DNA of 8,976 nucleotides from an uncultured Lachnospiraceae bacterium (GCA_934351705.1 CAKRJK010000046.1:1-8976); one strand, 5' to 3'. Shown: positions 1-6,148, numbered from the stretch's first letter. The notes: a model not told the origin generated them from the sequence alone. Numbers and translations are program-made.

Positions 1-1
1 A

Positions 2-385
2 CTCAGCACACAGCAGGAGGTAACGCCGATCTATCGTGAAAATGCGGCACGTATGATGACGGATGTTCTAAAAAGTGTTATGACCAACGGAACCGGAAAA
101 GGCATTGCACTCGATGGCATACCTTGTGCGGGAAAGACGGGAACAACAAATGATAACAAGGACGGATGGTTTGTGGGCTACACCCGTTACTATACCACCA
201 GTGTATGGGTGGGCTATGATTTGCCAAAGAAACTGGACGGGCTTTCGGGAGCGACTTATCCGGGAGCAATCTGGAAAACATATATGACAAAAATCCACGA
301 GGGATTAGAGCCACAGGATTTTCCGGTGTATGCGGCTTACAGTGATACGCAGGAGAATGACGGGGCAGACGATAGCGAACAATAA
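2..385 (+). CDS. Class A penicillin-binding protein (PBP1A-like), C-terminal part, 5' end outside window
   Basis: The reading frame is open from base 2 to the TAA at 383-385, leaving about 127 residues of the C-terminus. It carries the third active-site motif of penicillin-binding transpeptidases, KTGT at 134-145, followed by the DGWFVGYT stretch usual in PBP1A-type proteins, where the strand beside the active site continues. Class A PBPs are membrane-anchored, outward-facing enzymes that polymerise glycan strands and cross-link peptidoglycan stems. The SxxK and SxN motifs and the transglycosylase domain must lie before the window. The protein ends in a short acidic, Asp/Glu-rich tail. The first in-window ATG at 53 is internal, not a start. 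The glucokinase gene begins 18 nt after the stop. A class B PBP is less likely because of the DGWFVGYT context, but it cannot be fully excluded from this fragment. Confidence 0.9.
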   Translation, partial: LSTQQEVTPIYRENAARMMTDVLKSVMTNGTGKGIALDGIPCAGKTGTTNDNKDGWFVGYTRYYTTSVWVGYDLPKKLDGLSGATYPGAIWKTYMTKIHEGLEPQDFPVYAAYSDTQENDGADDSEQ

Positions 386-403
386 AAGGAGAGGCAGACA
401 GCA

Positions 404-1345
404 ATGCAGAAGTATGGATTTGGCATAGATATAGGCGGAACAACAATCAAGATGGGACTTTTTGAGATGTCGGGAGAATTACTGGAAAAGTGGGAGATTC
501 CGACGAGAACCGAGGAATCGGGAGCATACATTTTAGATGATATTGCAGAGCAGGTAGATCAAAAATTAAAAGAAAAAGGGATTTTAAAAAAAGAAGTCAA
601 AGGAATCGGAATGGGCGTTCCCGGACCGGTCAGGGAGGACGGAACAGTCATTAAGTGTGTCAATCTGGGCTGGGGCGTTTTTAACGTCGAGCAGGCATTA
701 GCCGAAAAGACCGGGCTTTTTGTCAAGGCAGGAAATGACGCAAACGTAGCGGCACTCGGAGAAATGTGGCGGGGCAGCGGCGAGGGAAGCGAGGATGTTT
801 TGCTGGTCACAATCGGCACTGGCGTCGGCGGCGGAATTGTAACCGGAGGAAAAATGCTTGCAGGTTCGAACGGCGCGGCAGGTGAAATCGGTCATATCAA
901 GGTGGATTTTGAATGGGAAGAAGAGTGTTCGTGCGGAAAGAGCGGTTGTCTGGAACAGTTTGTATCGGCGAGAGGATTTGCACGGGTAACTGAGAAAATA
1001 TTAAAAGAAGATTTGACTTGTGAGACATCGCTCCGTACAATAGAGCATGTGACGGCAAAGGATATTTTTGATGCCGCGAAACAGGGTGATGACTTTGCGG
1101 TGAAAAGAGTGGAAGATTTCGGGGAGATGTTGGGAACGGCAATCGCAAACATTGCGTGTGTGTTGAATCCGCAGGTGATCGTAATCGGAGGCGGAGTTTC
1201 CAAAGCGGGAAATATCGTAACGGATGTGCTGACAAAATACTTTATGAAAAACAGTTATCATGCATCACGCAATGCTAAGATTGTTTTGGCAAAGCTGGGA
1301 AATGATGCGGGGATTTACGGTTGTATCCGCATGATAGCAGAATAA
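404..1345 (+). CDS. glcK: ROK-family glucokinase
   Basis: This 313-aa protein has the expected length for a ROK sugar kinase. It would phosphorylate glucose with ATP to glucose-6-phosphate in the cytoplasm. Visible motifs are the N-terminal phosphate-binding DIGGTT (residues 9-14), NDAN (111-114) with the catalytic Asp112, a second nucleotide-binding loop IGTGVGGG (137-144), the ROK zinc site made of His164 in EIGH plus Cys175, Cys177 and Cys182 in CxCGxxGC, and IGGGVS (261-266) near the adenosine site. The ATG at 404 follows an AAGGAGAG ribosome binding site. The gene sits 18 nt after the PBP gene and 19 nt before an Rrf2 regulator, suggesting co-transcription. Glucose specificity is inferred from similarity to Firmicute glucokinases. 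Another hexose or N-acyl sugar kinase of the ROK family is the main alternative; the intact zinc motif and the lack of a DNA-binding N-terminus exclude a ROK repressor. Confidence 0.9.
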   Translation: MQKYGFGIDIGGTTIKMGLFEMSGELLEKWEIPTRTEESGAYILDDIAEQVDQKLKEKGILKKEVKGIGMGVPGPVREDGTVIKCVNLGWGVFNVEQALAEKTGLFVKAGNDANVAALGEMWRGSGEGSEDVLLVTIGTGVGGGIVTGGKMLAGSNGAAGEIGHIKVDFEWEEECSCGKSGCLEQFVSARGFARVTEKILKEDLTCETSLRTIEHVTAKDIFDAAKQGDDFAVKRVEDFGEMLGTAIANIACVLNPQVIVIGGGVSKAGNIVTDVLTKYFMKNSYHASRNAKIVLAKLGNDAGIYGCIRMIAE

Positions 1346-1364
1346 CATAAGAGGAGGCATTAAC

Positions 1365-1802
1365 ATGAAAGTATCAACAAAAGGAAGATATGCACTGCGC
1401 CTGATGATAGATTTGGCGCTGCATGATACGGGAAAATATATTTCTTTGAAGGATGTTTCGGAGAGACAGAATATATCGGTGAAATATCTGGAGCAGATTG
1501 TCACACCGTTAAATCGGGCAGGGCTTTTAAAGAGCGGCAGAGGTGCCCAGGGGGGATACCGTCTGGCAAGGAAACCGTCTGAATATACGGCGAGAGAGAT
1601 TCTTGAGGCGATTGAGGGAAGTTTTGCACCGATTACCTGTCTGGAGGATGACGAGAACTTATGTGAAAATTACGAAAGCTGTGCCACGGTAGAGTTTTGG
1701 CAGGGGCTTTATGATGTCATTAACAAATATTTAGAGGGTACGACACTGGAAGATTTTGTGGAAATACAGAAAAACAAGATGGGCGGAAGTTATTATATTT
1801 AG
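1365..1802 (+). CDS. Rrf2-family transcriptional regulator with three-cysteine (IscR-like) cluster
   Basis: This 145-aa protein opens with the MKVSTKGRYALRLM signature of Rrf2 regulators. The winged helix-turn-helix fills roughly residues 2-80, including an SVKYLEQI recognition-helix region and the GRGAQGGY wing. The C-terminal part has three cysteines, Cys92, Cys100 and Cys106. This resembles the Fe-S-binding triad of IscR (Cys92, Cys98, Cys104 in E. coli), although the first gap is two residues longer. Rrf2 proteins with this triad usually sense Fe-S cluster status, redox state or NO. The ATG at 1365 has a strong AGAGGAGG site 7-8 nt upstream. No cysteine desulfurase or scaffold gene follows, unlike the common isc/suf arrangement, so the target is unclear. 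A CymR-type sulfur regulator is less likely because CymR lacks this triad. Confidence 0.9.
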   Translation: MKVSTKGRYALRLMIDLALHDTGKYISLKDVSERQNISVKYLEQIVTPLNRAGLLKSGRGAQGGYRLARKPSEYTAREILEAIEGSFAPITCLEDDENLCENYESCATVEFWQGLYDVINKYLEGTTLEDFVEIQKNKMGGSYYI

Positions 1803-1840
1803 AGGTCACAGATTTGTATGATAATTATTTCATTTCGTTC

Positions 1841-1869
1841 TGGACAAATCAGAAAAAGTGTGATAATAT
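1841..1869 (+). promoter_or_regulatory. Promoter of tRNA-Pro
   Basis: A -35 TGGACA at 1841-1846 and a -10 TAATAT at 1864-1869 are separated by 17 nt, with an extended TGN element at 1861-1863. An overlapping TATAAT at 1867-1872 would give a 20-nt spacer. The predicted start lies near 1876, about 24 nt before the mature tRNA. A 7-bp inverted repeat (GATTTGT 1811-1817, ACAAATC 1844-1850) overlaps the -35 region; its meaning is unknown. Confidence 0.6.
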
Positions 1870-1875
1870 AATTAA

Positions 1876-1894
1876 GCACGATTTTTAATCGTGT
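1876..1894 (+). other. 5' leader hairpin of the tRNA precursor
   Basis: The arms CACGAT (1877-1882) and ATCGTG (1888-1893) form a perfect 6-bp stem with a 5-nt loop, extendable by one G-U pair. It lies between the predicted transcription start and the first tRNA base, so it would be part of the 5' leader removed by RNase P. No T-run follows, so it is not a terminator. Confidence 0.45.
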
Positions 1895-1899
1895 GATTT

Positions 1900-1973
1900 C
1901 GATGCGTGGCTCAGCTTGGTAGAGCGCTGCGTTCGGGACGCAGAGGTCGCAGGTTCAAATCCTGTCGCATCGA
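1900..1973 (+). tRNA. tRNA-Pro (anticodon CGG)
   Basis: A full 74-nt cloverleaf can be folded by hand. The acceptor arms CGATGCG (1900-1906) and CGCATCG (1966-1972) pair perfectly. The D-arm is GCTC...GAGC (1909-1925). The anticodon stem CTGCG/CGCAG (1927-1931, 1939-1943) holds the loop TTCGGGA with anticodon CGG at 1934-1936. The T-arm at 1949-1965 has loop TTCAAAT. The C1-G72 first pair and A73 discriminator are the hallmarks of bacterial tRNA-Pro. It reads CCG codons. CCA is not encoded, so it must be added after transcription. Confidence 0.97.
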
Positions 1974-1980
1974 CTATAAA

Positions 1981-2012
1981 AAGTGGTTGCTATTATGGCA
2001 ACCACTTTTTTT
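1981..2012 (+). terminator. Intrinsic terminator after tRNA-Pro
   Basis: The 10-bp perfect arms AAGTGGTTGC (1981-1990) and GCAACCACTT (1998-2007) enclose a 7-nt loop and run into a T-tract at 2006-2012. It begins 8 nt after the tRNA. The A-run on its left side could also let it work on the - strand. Confidence 0.92.
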
Positions 2013-2116
2013 GTAGTTATTTTAGAAAACCGCATTACTTGCGTTGTTCAAGACATTTTAAAGAGTTGTCGGGGTGCGGTCAACCGATAAGCGAAACACG
2101 TGTGCAAAATTACGGA

Positions 2117-2145
2117 TTGACAATAAAAGGAAATCTTGTTATACT
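2117..2145 (+). promoter_or_regulatory. Promoter of the marR-DUF1538-PII cassette
   Basis: TTGACA at 2117-2122 matches the -35 consensus exactly. TATACT at 2140-2145 is a one-mismatch -10 after a 17-nt spacer, and TGT at 2137-2139 gives an extended -10. The predicted start is near 2152, just before the candidate operator. The 100 nt between the tRNA terminator and this promoter (2014-2116) holds no gene that I can see. Confidence 0.85.
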
Positions 2146-2154
2146 GCAACCAGA

Positions 2155-2172
2155 TAGTTTCTTGGCGAACTA
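2155..2172 (+). promoter_or_regulatory. Candidate MarR operator 1
   Basis: The inverted repeat TAGTT-N8-AACTA lies at the transcription start, between the -10 and the ribosome binding site of marR, where a bound dimer would block transcription. A similar 16-bp site occurs at 2638-2653, sharing AGTT on the left and CGAACT on the right with identical spacing. Binding by the adjacent MarR protein is inferred. Confidence 0.55.
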
Positions 2173-2185
2173 ATAGGGAGGACAT

Positions 2186-2620
2186 ATGGAAATAAATGAT
2201 GTCATTATGTCAGGACTGCAATTAAAAAAGCTGATGGAAAAAAAGATAGAGCCGATCATTCATGAGTATGACTTGCGACCGGTGGAAGTGGATCTTTTGG
2301 TATTTTTGCAGGAAGAAAGAAATATAGATACAGCAAAGGGAATTATACAAAAGAAGCACATTTCCAAAGCACATATCTCCAAATCCATAGATAATCTTTG
2401 CTCCAAAGGATTTATCCGGATACATGAAGATGACAGGGATCACAGAATAAGCCATATCAGTTTGACAGAAAGCTCCAAGGAAGTAATCGGCAAAGTGACG
2501 GCGGTATATACAGAATGCAAGGACATTATGCAAAGAGGAATCAGTCCGGACGAATTTGAGATTGTAAAAAAAGTGATTAATAAAATGAATGAGAATATTA
2601 ATCAGGAACTCGGAGAGTAA
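2186..2620 (+). CDS. MarR-family transcriptional regulator
   Basis: This 144-aa protein has the usual MarR length. A leading helix bundle is followed by a winged helix-turn-helix at about residues 30-95. The recognition helix region HISKAHISKSIDNLCSKGFI and the wing DDRDHRISHISLT are the signature of the family. A C-terminal helix pair for dimerisation follows. The ATG at 2186 has a GGGAGGA site directly upstream. MarR proteins are cytoplasmic dimeric repressors, usually released by small ligands or oxidation. A cysteine (about residue 73) sits near the recognition helix, but redox sensing cannot be claimed from that alone. Being first in the cassette, with a matching inverted repeat before itself and before the next gene, it probably controls both its own promoter and the membrane protein. 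The inducer is unknown. Confidence 0.9.
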   Translation: MEINDVIMSGLQLKKLMEKKIEPIIHEYDLRPVEVDLLVFLQEERNIDTAKGIIQKKHISKAHISKSIDNLCSKGFIRIHEDDRDHRISHISLTESSKEVIGKVTAVYTECKDIMQRGISPDEFEIVKKVINKMNENINQELGE

Positions 2621-2637
2621 TATTATTATACCCAAAA

Positions 2638-2653
2638 AGTTCACCAACGAACT
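2638..2653 (+). promoter_or_regulatory. Candidate MarR operator 2
   Basis: The perfect 5-bp arms AGTTC (2638-2642) and GAACT (2649-2653) have a 6-nt spacer, 18 nt after the marR stop and upstream of the next ribosome binding site. An AT-rich stretch with possible -10 hexamers (TATTAT at 2621-2626) lies just before it, but the best -35 candidate (TTAATC, 2598-2603) is weak. The site may therefore control an internal promoter or act as a roadblock. Confidence 0.5.
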
Positions 2654-2683
2654 AAAATCAAAAATGAAAAGGAGGCGTTTTAT

Positions 2684-4210
2684 TTGAATTTGAAATTAAA
2701 AGAGAACATACAGGAGTCTCTTTCGGCGGTACTGCCGATTACAGGCATTGTACTTTTGCTGAGTATCATCCTTGTCCCGCTGGAAATCGGCATAGTAGTC
2801 ATGTTTTTTGTGGGTGCATTGATGCTAATCGTCGGAATGGGTGCGTTCCAGCTGGGAGCCGAAATGTCGATGAGGCCTTTGGGAGAAGGAATCGGTGCTC
2901 ATTTATCGAAGCTGCAAAAGGTAGGTGTGGTGGCACTGGTTACTTTTGTAATGGGCGTGTTGGTTACCATAGCGGAGCCGGATTTACAGATTTTATCCGG
3001 GCAGGTTCCCTCCATTCCAAATAAGGTTTTGATATTGACGATTGCAGTCGGAGTGGGACTTTGTCTTGGAATTGCGGTGTTGCGAATTATTTTGCATGTC
3101 AACCTCTCAATTCTTTTGATGATATTGTATGCGATCATTTTGTTATTTTCACTTTTTGTTCCGAAAGAGTTTCTCGCAGTTGCGTTTGACTCGGGCGGCG
3201 TGACGACCGGACCGATTACGGTACCGTTTATCATGTCGATGGGAGTCGGACTTTCCGCAGTCCGGGGTGACAAAGACGCCTCCAGCGACAGTTTCGGATT
3301 GGTCGCGTTGTCCAGTGTCGGACCGATCATTGCCGTCATGCTGCTCGGGTGCTGTTATTCACCGAAAGAAACAGTCTATTCCGCCGCAGAAGTTGCCGGT
3401 GTGGTTACAATGAGGGATGTGGCGCATGCGTTTGCAGTTGAAATTCCGCAATATGCAAAAGAGGTATTTGTTTCACTATTGCCGATTGTTGCAGTATTTT
3501 TTATCTTTCAATGTGTCAGTAAACGGTATCATAAAAGACAGATAAAACGTATTTTAGTCGGTTTTGCTTATACATATGTGGGTTTGGTGCTGTTCCTTTG
3601 CGGGGTAAATGTAGGGTTTGCACCAGTGGGAACCATGTTGGGAAGAGAAATGGCAGGTTCCGCACACAAGTGGATACTGATTCCGATAGGAATGCTGATC
3701 GGTTATTTTATCGTAAAGGCGGAGCCGGCAATTCAAATTCTGAACCACCAGATACAATCCGTTACAAACGGAATCATATCAGCAAAATCCATGAACAGTT
3801 GTTTATCCATCGGTGTTGCGATCAGTATCGGGCTGGCAGTTTTCAGGATTTTCACAGGAATATCCATCCAGTGGATCATCATACCCGGATATGTCATAGC
3901 ACTGATTCTGGCAAGGATCGTTCCGTCTATCTTCGTGGGTATTGCATTTGACTCCGGTGGGGTAGCAAGCGGTCCGATGACATCGACCTTCCTGCTGCCG
4001 CTTTGTATCGGAGCTTGTGAGGCGGTAGGAGGCAACATTATGACGGATGCCTTCGGTGTGGTAGCGTTAGTCGCACTCACGCCGTTGATCGCGGTTCAGA
4101 TTATGGGCTTACAGTATAAGCTGCAGTTGAATAAGCAGCAAAAACTGAATACGCCGGATGAGATGATACCGGATGATGTGGATTCCATCATCGAAATTGA
4201 GGAGGAATAA
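2684..4210 (+). CDS. Tandem DUF1538 integral membrane protein (putative transporter)
   Basis: This 508-aa, strongly hydrophobic protein consists of two homologous halves. AFDSGGV plus a GP.T motif occurs at residues 167-179 and again at 421-433. An AEP motif is at 97-99 and 346-348. DSFGLVALSSVGPIIAV (202-218) is mirrored by DAFGVVALVALTPLIAV (455-471). These mark the DUF1538 family, with several membrane segments per half and a conserved acidic SGG loop in each. The start is TTG at 2684, because a strong AAAAGGAGG site lies 9 nt upstream and the nearby ATG at 2664 is out of frame. From memory, a two-gene DUF1538 system of Halomonas (UmpAB) was reported as a cation/proton antiporter; applying that here is inference. 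The C-terminal tail is acidic, and the last codons (GAG GAG GAA) also form the ribosome binding site of the next gene, only 4 nt away, so translation is probably coupled. Confidence 0.88.
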   Translation: MNLKLKENIQESLSAVLPITGIVLLLSIILVPLEIGIVVMFFVGALMLIVGMGAFQLGAEMSMRPLGEGIGAHLSKLQKVGVVALVTFVMGVLVTIAEPDLQILSGQVPSIPNKVLILTIAVGVGLCLGIAVLRIILHVNLSILLMILYAIILLFSLFVPKEFLAVAFDSGGVTTGPITVPFIMSMGVGLSAVRGDKDASSDSFGLVALSSVGPIIAVMLLGCCYSPKETVYSAAEVAGVVTMRDVAHAFAVEIPQYAKEVFVSLLPIVAVFFIFQCVSKRYHKRQIKRILVGFAYTYVGLVLFLCGVNVGFAPVGTMLGREMAGSAHKWILIPIGMLIGYFIVKAEPAIQILNHQIQSVTNGIISAKSMNSCLSIGVAISIGLAVFRIFTGISIQWIIIPGYVIALILARIVPSIFVGIAFDSGGVASGPMTSTFLLPLCIGACEAVGGNIMTDAFGVVALVALTPLIAVQIMGLQYKLQLNKQQKLNTPDEMIPDDVDSIIEIEEE

Positions 4211-4214
4211 ATTT

Positions 4215-4925
4215 ATGAATGCAAATATAAAAAATGCGCCGCTGCGTATCCTGTTTTTAATCACAACACCAAAACTTTCGGAAAAAGCAGCGGATATGTT
4301 TCAAAAAGGTGCTGTGCCGATCCAATATCAATGGAACGGAGTGGGTACAGCCTCTAGTGAAGTGATTGATATTCTGGGCTTGGGAACTCCCGATAAAGGA
4401 ATCATGATCAGTATGCTGCCGAAAGTTTTAGCGGATGATATGCTCAAAAAGCTGAAAAAAGAACTTAAGATTGGGGCGGTCAACACCGGTATCGCATTTA
4501 CACTTCCGATGTCCGGCGTGAACAATCTTATTTTAAAAATATTGGAAGATTTGAATGGTGATCAAGAGCAGTTGCCGGAGATGTCAAATAGAAAGGATGA
4601 GATAAAAATGACGGATATGAAATACTCGCTTATTGCAGCAGTTGTAAATCAGGGATACAGTGAAGATGTTATGGATATCGCAAGGGAAGCCGGAGCGGGC
4701 GGCGGAACAGTGGTACACAGCAGACGTATAGGAAATAAAGAAGCGATGAGATTCTGGGGAATGAGCATACAGGAAGAAAAAGAAATGCTTCTTATCGTGA
4801 CGGAGAATGAGAATAAGTTAAAAATCATGCAGGCAATCGGCGAACATTGCGGAATGCACAGCAAGGCAAAGGGAATTGTCGTGTCCCTGCCAATCGATTC
4901 GGTCATAGGTTTGACAGAAAAATAA
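4215..4925 (+). CDS. Tandem P-II-like signalling protein
   Basis: This 236-aa soluble protein contains two P-II-like ferredoxin-fold domains, about residues 9-110 and 136-233, joined by a charged linker. Each half runs strand, helix, a long loop, strand, helix, strand and ends in a similar segment (FTLPMSGVNNLI at 95-106, VSLPIDSVIGL at 223-233). The second half carries a glycine-rich turn, GAGGGTVVHSRRIG (160-173), at the base of the T-loop, a feature of divergent P-II relatives. The canonical T-loop tyrosine used for uridylylation is not apparent. The start is the ATG at 4215, with an internal GGAGGA site in the preceding gene; an upstream in-frame ATG at 4173 would overlap that gene and is less likely. 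P-II proteins bind ATP/ADP and often 2-oxoglutarate and gate transporters such as AmtB. By analogy this one may gate the duplicated DUF1538 protein; neither ligand nor partner can be proven here. Confidence 0.8.
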   Translation: MNANIKNAPLRILFLITTPKLSEKAADMFQKGAVPIQYQWNGVGTASSEVIDILGLGTPDKGIMISMLPKVLADDMLKKLKKELKIGAVNTGIAFTLPMSGVNNLILKILEDLNGDQEQLPEMSNRKDEIKMTDMKYSLIAAVVNQGYSEDVMDIAREAGAGGGTVVHSRRIGNKEAMRFWGMSIQEEKEMLLIVTENENKLKIMQAIGEHCGMHSKAKGIVVSLPIDSVIGLTEK

Positions 4926-4931
4926 TAAAAA

Positions 4932-4946
4932 TAATAATAATTATCA
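4932..4946 (+). promoter_or_regulatory. Fur/PerR-type box before superoxide reductase gene
   Basis: TAATAAT-A-ATTATCA is a 7-1-7 inverted repeat matching the Fur box (TGATAATnATTATCA) at 13 of 14 positions and the PerR box (TTATAATnATTATAA) at 12 of 14. It lies 8 nt upstream of the -35 of the superoxide reductase promoter. Which regulator binds cannot be decided from this site. The AT-rich palindrome followed by TTTTTAT might also weakly terminate the upstream transcript. Confidence 0.7.
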
Positions 4947-4954
4947 TTTTTATA

Positions 4955-4983
4955 TTGAATAACAAAAAAGAATCCTGTATAAT
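4955..4983 (+). promoter_or_regulatory. Promoter of superoxide reductase gene
   Basis: TTGAAT (4955-4960) and a consensus TATAAT (4978-4983) are spaced by 17 nt. The predicted start is near 4990. An 8-bp perfect inverted repeat (AATAGAAT 4981-4988, ATTCTATT 5001-5008) overlaps the end of the -10 and the start of the leader, and could be a second operator. Confidence 0.85.
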
Positions 4984-5029
4984 AGAATCAGAAATAAGAA
5001 ATTCTATTAAAAGACAAGGAGGACTTAAA

Positions 5030-5395
5030 ATGAAATTTTTCAAAAATGCAGAACATAACAGTGTGGTAATGGAACTTACAAGAGGCAATGCGAGTGCAAA
5101 GACGGAATACAGTGAATTGATTGCAGGAGATTCCGATGCGGCTGTGGAAAAACACGTGCCGGTGGTAAAACAGGACGGAGACAAAGTAGTGGTTGAAATC
5201 GGAAGTGTGGAACATCCGATGTTAGAGGAACATTACATTATGTGGGCAGCAGTCGAGACGGACAAAGGCGGCATGTGGAAAGAAATGCATCCGGACGAGG
5301 CACCGAGAGCAGAGTTTGTTTTACATCCGGGGGAAAAGGCAAAGACAGTTTATATTTACTGTAATCTTCACGGACTTTGGAAAACAGAAGTATAA
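5030..5395 (+). CDS. Superoxide reductase (desulfoferrodoxin family, one-iron type)
   Basis: This 121-aa protein reduces superoxide to hydrogen peroxide at a non-haem Fe(His)4Cys centre in the cytoplasm, using electrons from rubredoxin-like donors. All five iron ligands are visible with the spacing known for the family: His42 in EKHVP, His62 in EHPM, His68 in EHYIMW, and Cys111 and His114 in YCNLHGLW. Glu40-Lys41 is the catalytic EK pair. The N-terminus begins MKFFKNAEHNS, resembling the start of two-iron desulfoferrodoxins (MKFYxCxxCG), but the cysteines are replaced by Asn6 and His9 and the later Cys pair is absent, so the second (rubredoxin-like) iron site is lost. This recalls class III enzymes such as that of Treponema pallidum. 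The ATG at 5030 follows AAGGAGG. A longer frame open upstream is rejected because it crosses the promoter. The gene has its own promoter, Fur/PerR-type box and terminator. Confidence 0.93.
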   Translation: MKFFKNAEHNSVVMELTRGNASAKTEYSELIAGDSDAAVEKHVPVVKQDGDKVVVEIGSVEHPMLEEHYIMWAAVETDKGGMWKEMHPDEAPRAEFVLHPGEKAKTVYIYCNLHGLWKTEV

Positions 5396-5406
5396 AGAGC
5401 GTATCG

Positions 5407-5443
5407 AAAAGGGATGATTTTCAATGAAAATTATCCTTTTTTT
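5407..5443 (+). terminator. Intrinsic terminator after superoxide reductase gene
   Basis: The arms 5407-5422 and 5426-5441 pair over up to 16 positions (two of them G-U) around a 3-nt loop, and merge into a seven-T run at 5437-5443. It begins 12 nt after the stop codon. Confidence 0.9.
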
Positions 5444-5466
5444 GTCTTGTTTTTCGAGATAAAACA

Positions 5467-5495
5467 TTGAATAACATTTTCGTCTGCGGTAAAAT
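5467..5495 (+). promoter_or_regulatory. Promoter of hdeD-like gene
   Basis: TTGAAT (5467-5472) and TAAAAT (5490-5495) have a 17-nt spacer. The predicted start near 5502 leaves a leader of about 40 nt. Confidence 0.7.
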
Positions 5496-5542
5496 GTATC
5501 ATTATATGGAAACATACCAGAATTAAGAGAGGAATGAACAAT

Positions 5543-6094
5543 ATGAATTTATTTCAAAGATTAAAAAACGGAATTGTGGCATCGGGAGTAGTGCTGATCA
5601 TTGCGGGATTGATTTTGCTGTTTTTCCCGGAGGCAACGACAAAAACCATTGCGTATATGGCGGCAGCAACCATTTTGCTGATGGGATTGACACAATTAAT
5701 TGGATACTTCAGAAGCAGTCCTGCAGACGGACGTTACAGCGGGGGAATCGTGCTTGGCATTTTCTTTATTGTTGTGGCAGCAGTGTTGTTCTTTAATGCA
5801 GAGGCGGTAATTTCTATTATTCCGATTATTTTGGGCGTAATCATCTTATTGAGCGGAATTGTAAAATTTCAACAGTCCATAGACCTCGCCAGAATGAAAG
5901 TCAGCAGATGGAGCACGGTTCTGGCAACGGCAATTTTAAATGTTATTTTAGGATTGGTAGTTATTCTGAATCCGTTTTCTACTGTTACCACGCTTTTGCA
6001 GCTGGTAGGAATCGGATTGATTTACAGTGGTATTTCCGACATCATTGCAACTTTATATGTGTCACATCAGATTAAAGATCGTTTTAAAGAGTAG
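5543..6094 (+). CDS. HdeD/DUF308-family six-helix membrane protein
   Basis: This 183-aa protein has six predicted transmembrane segments at about residues 11-28, 36-55, 67-84, 88-108, 124-143 and 148-171. They are arranged as three pairs in which a Gly-rich helix ends in a short F/NP turn (LLFFPEA, LFFNAEA, ILNPFST), the repeat pattern of DUF308. HdeD of E. coli is an inner-membrane protein linked to acid resistance at high cell density; in Firmicutes the role is not established. The ATG at 5543 is preferred, since the AGAGAGG site (5526-5532) lies 10 nt away. The in-frame ATG at 5534 would leave only one base between site and start. The gene has its own promoter. No strong terminator follows, though an AT-rich hairpin occurs at 6114-6148. 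Confidence 0.82.
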   Translation: MNLFQRLKNGIVASGVVLIIAGLILLFFPEATTKTIAYMAAATILLMGLTQLIGYFRSSPADGRYSGGIVLGIFFIVVAAVLFFNAEAVISIIPIILGVIILLSGIVKFQQSIDLARMKVSRWSTVLATAILNVILGLVVILNPFSTVTTLLQLVGIGLIYSGISDIIATLYVSHQIKDRFKE

Positions 6095-6113
6095 CAGAAA
6101 CCGTACAAAATAA

Positions 6114-6148
6114 AAATATGCAATTTTTCAAAACGGAAATTGCAATTT
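6114..6148 (+). repeat. AT-rich inverted repeat between hdeD-like gene and gdhA
   Basis: The perfect 8-bp arms TGCAATTT (6119-6126) and AAATTGCA (6137-6144) are separated by 10 nt. Four more AAAT/ATTT pairs are possible across a one-base bulge. It could be a weak terminator for the upstream gene or an operator for gdhA. Two further TTGCAA hexamers occur at 6204-6209 and 6212-6217. Confidence 0.45.

Noticed and set aside
1819..1834. Second Fur-like box (TGATAAT half-site)
   Set aside because: Only the left half matches; the right half disagrees at most positions.
1916..2173. Open reading frame of 85 codons on the + strand
   Set aside because: It starts inside the tRNA, runs through its terminator and the marR promoter, and has no ribosome binding site.
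4173..4214. Upstream ATG start for the P-II-like protein
   Set aside because: It would overlap the DUF1538 gene and lies before the GGAGGA site that serves the ATG at 4215.
4847..5029. N-terminal extension of the superoxide reductase frame
   Set aside because: It overlaps the end of the P-II-like gene and the Fur-type box and promoter. The ATG at 5030 has a strong AAGGAGG site and gives the family's N-terminus.
5534..5542. Earlier ATG for the HdeD-like protein
   Set aside because: Only one base would separate it from the AGAGAGG site; the next ATG has a 10-nt spacing.
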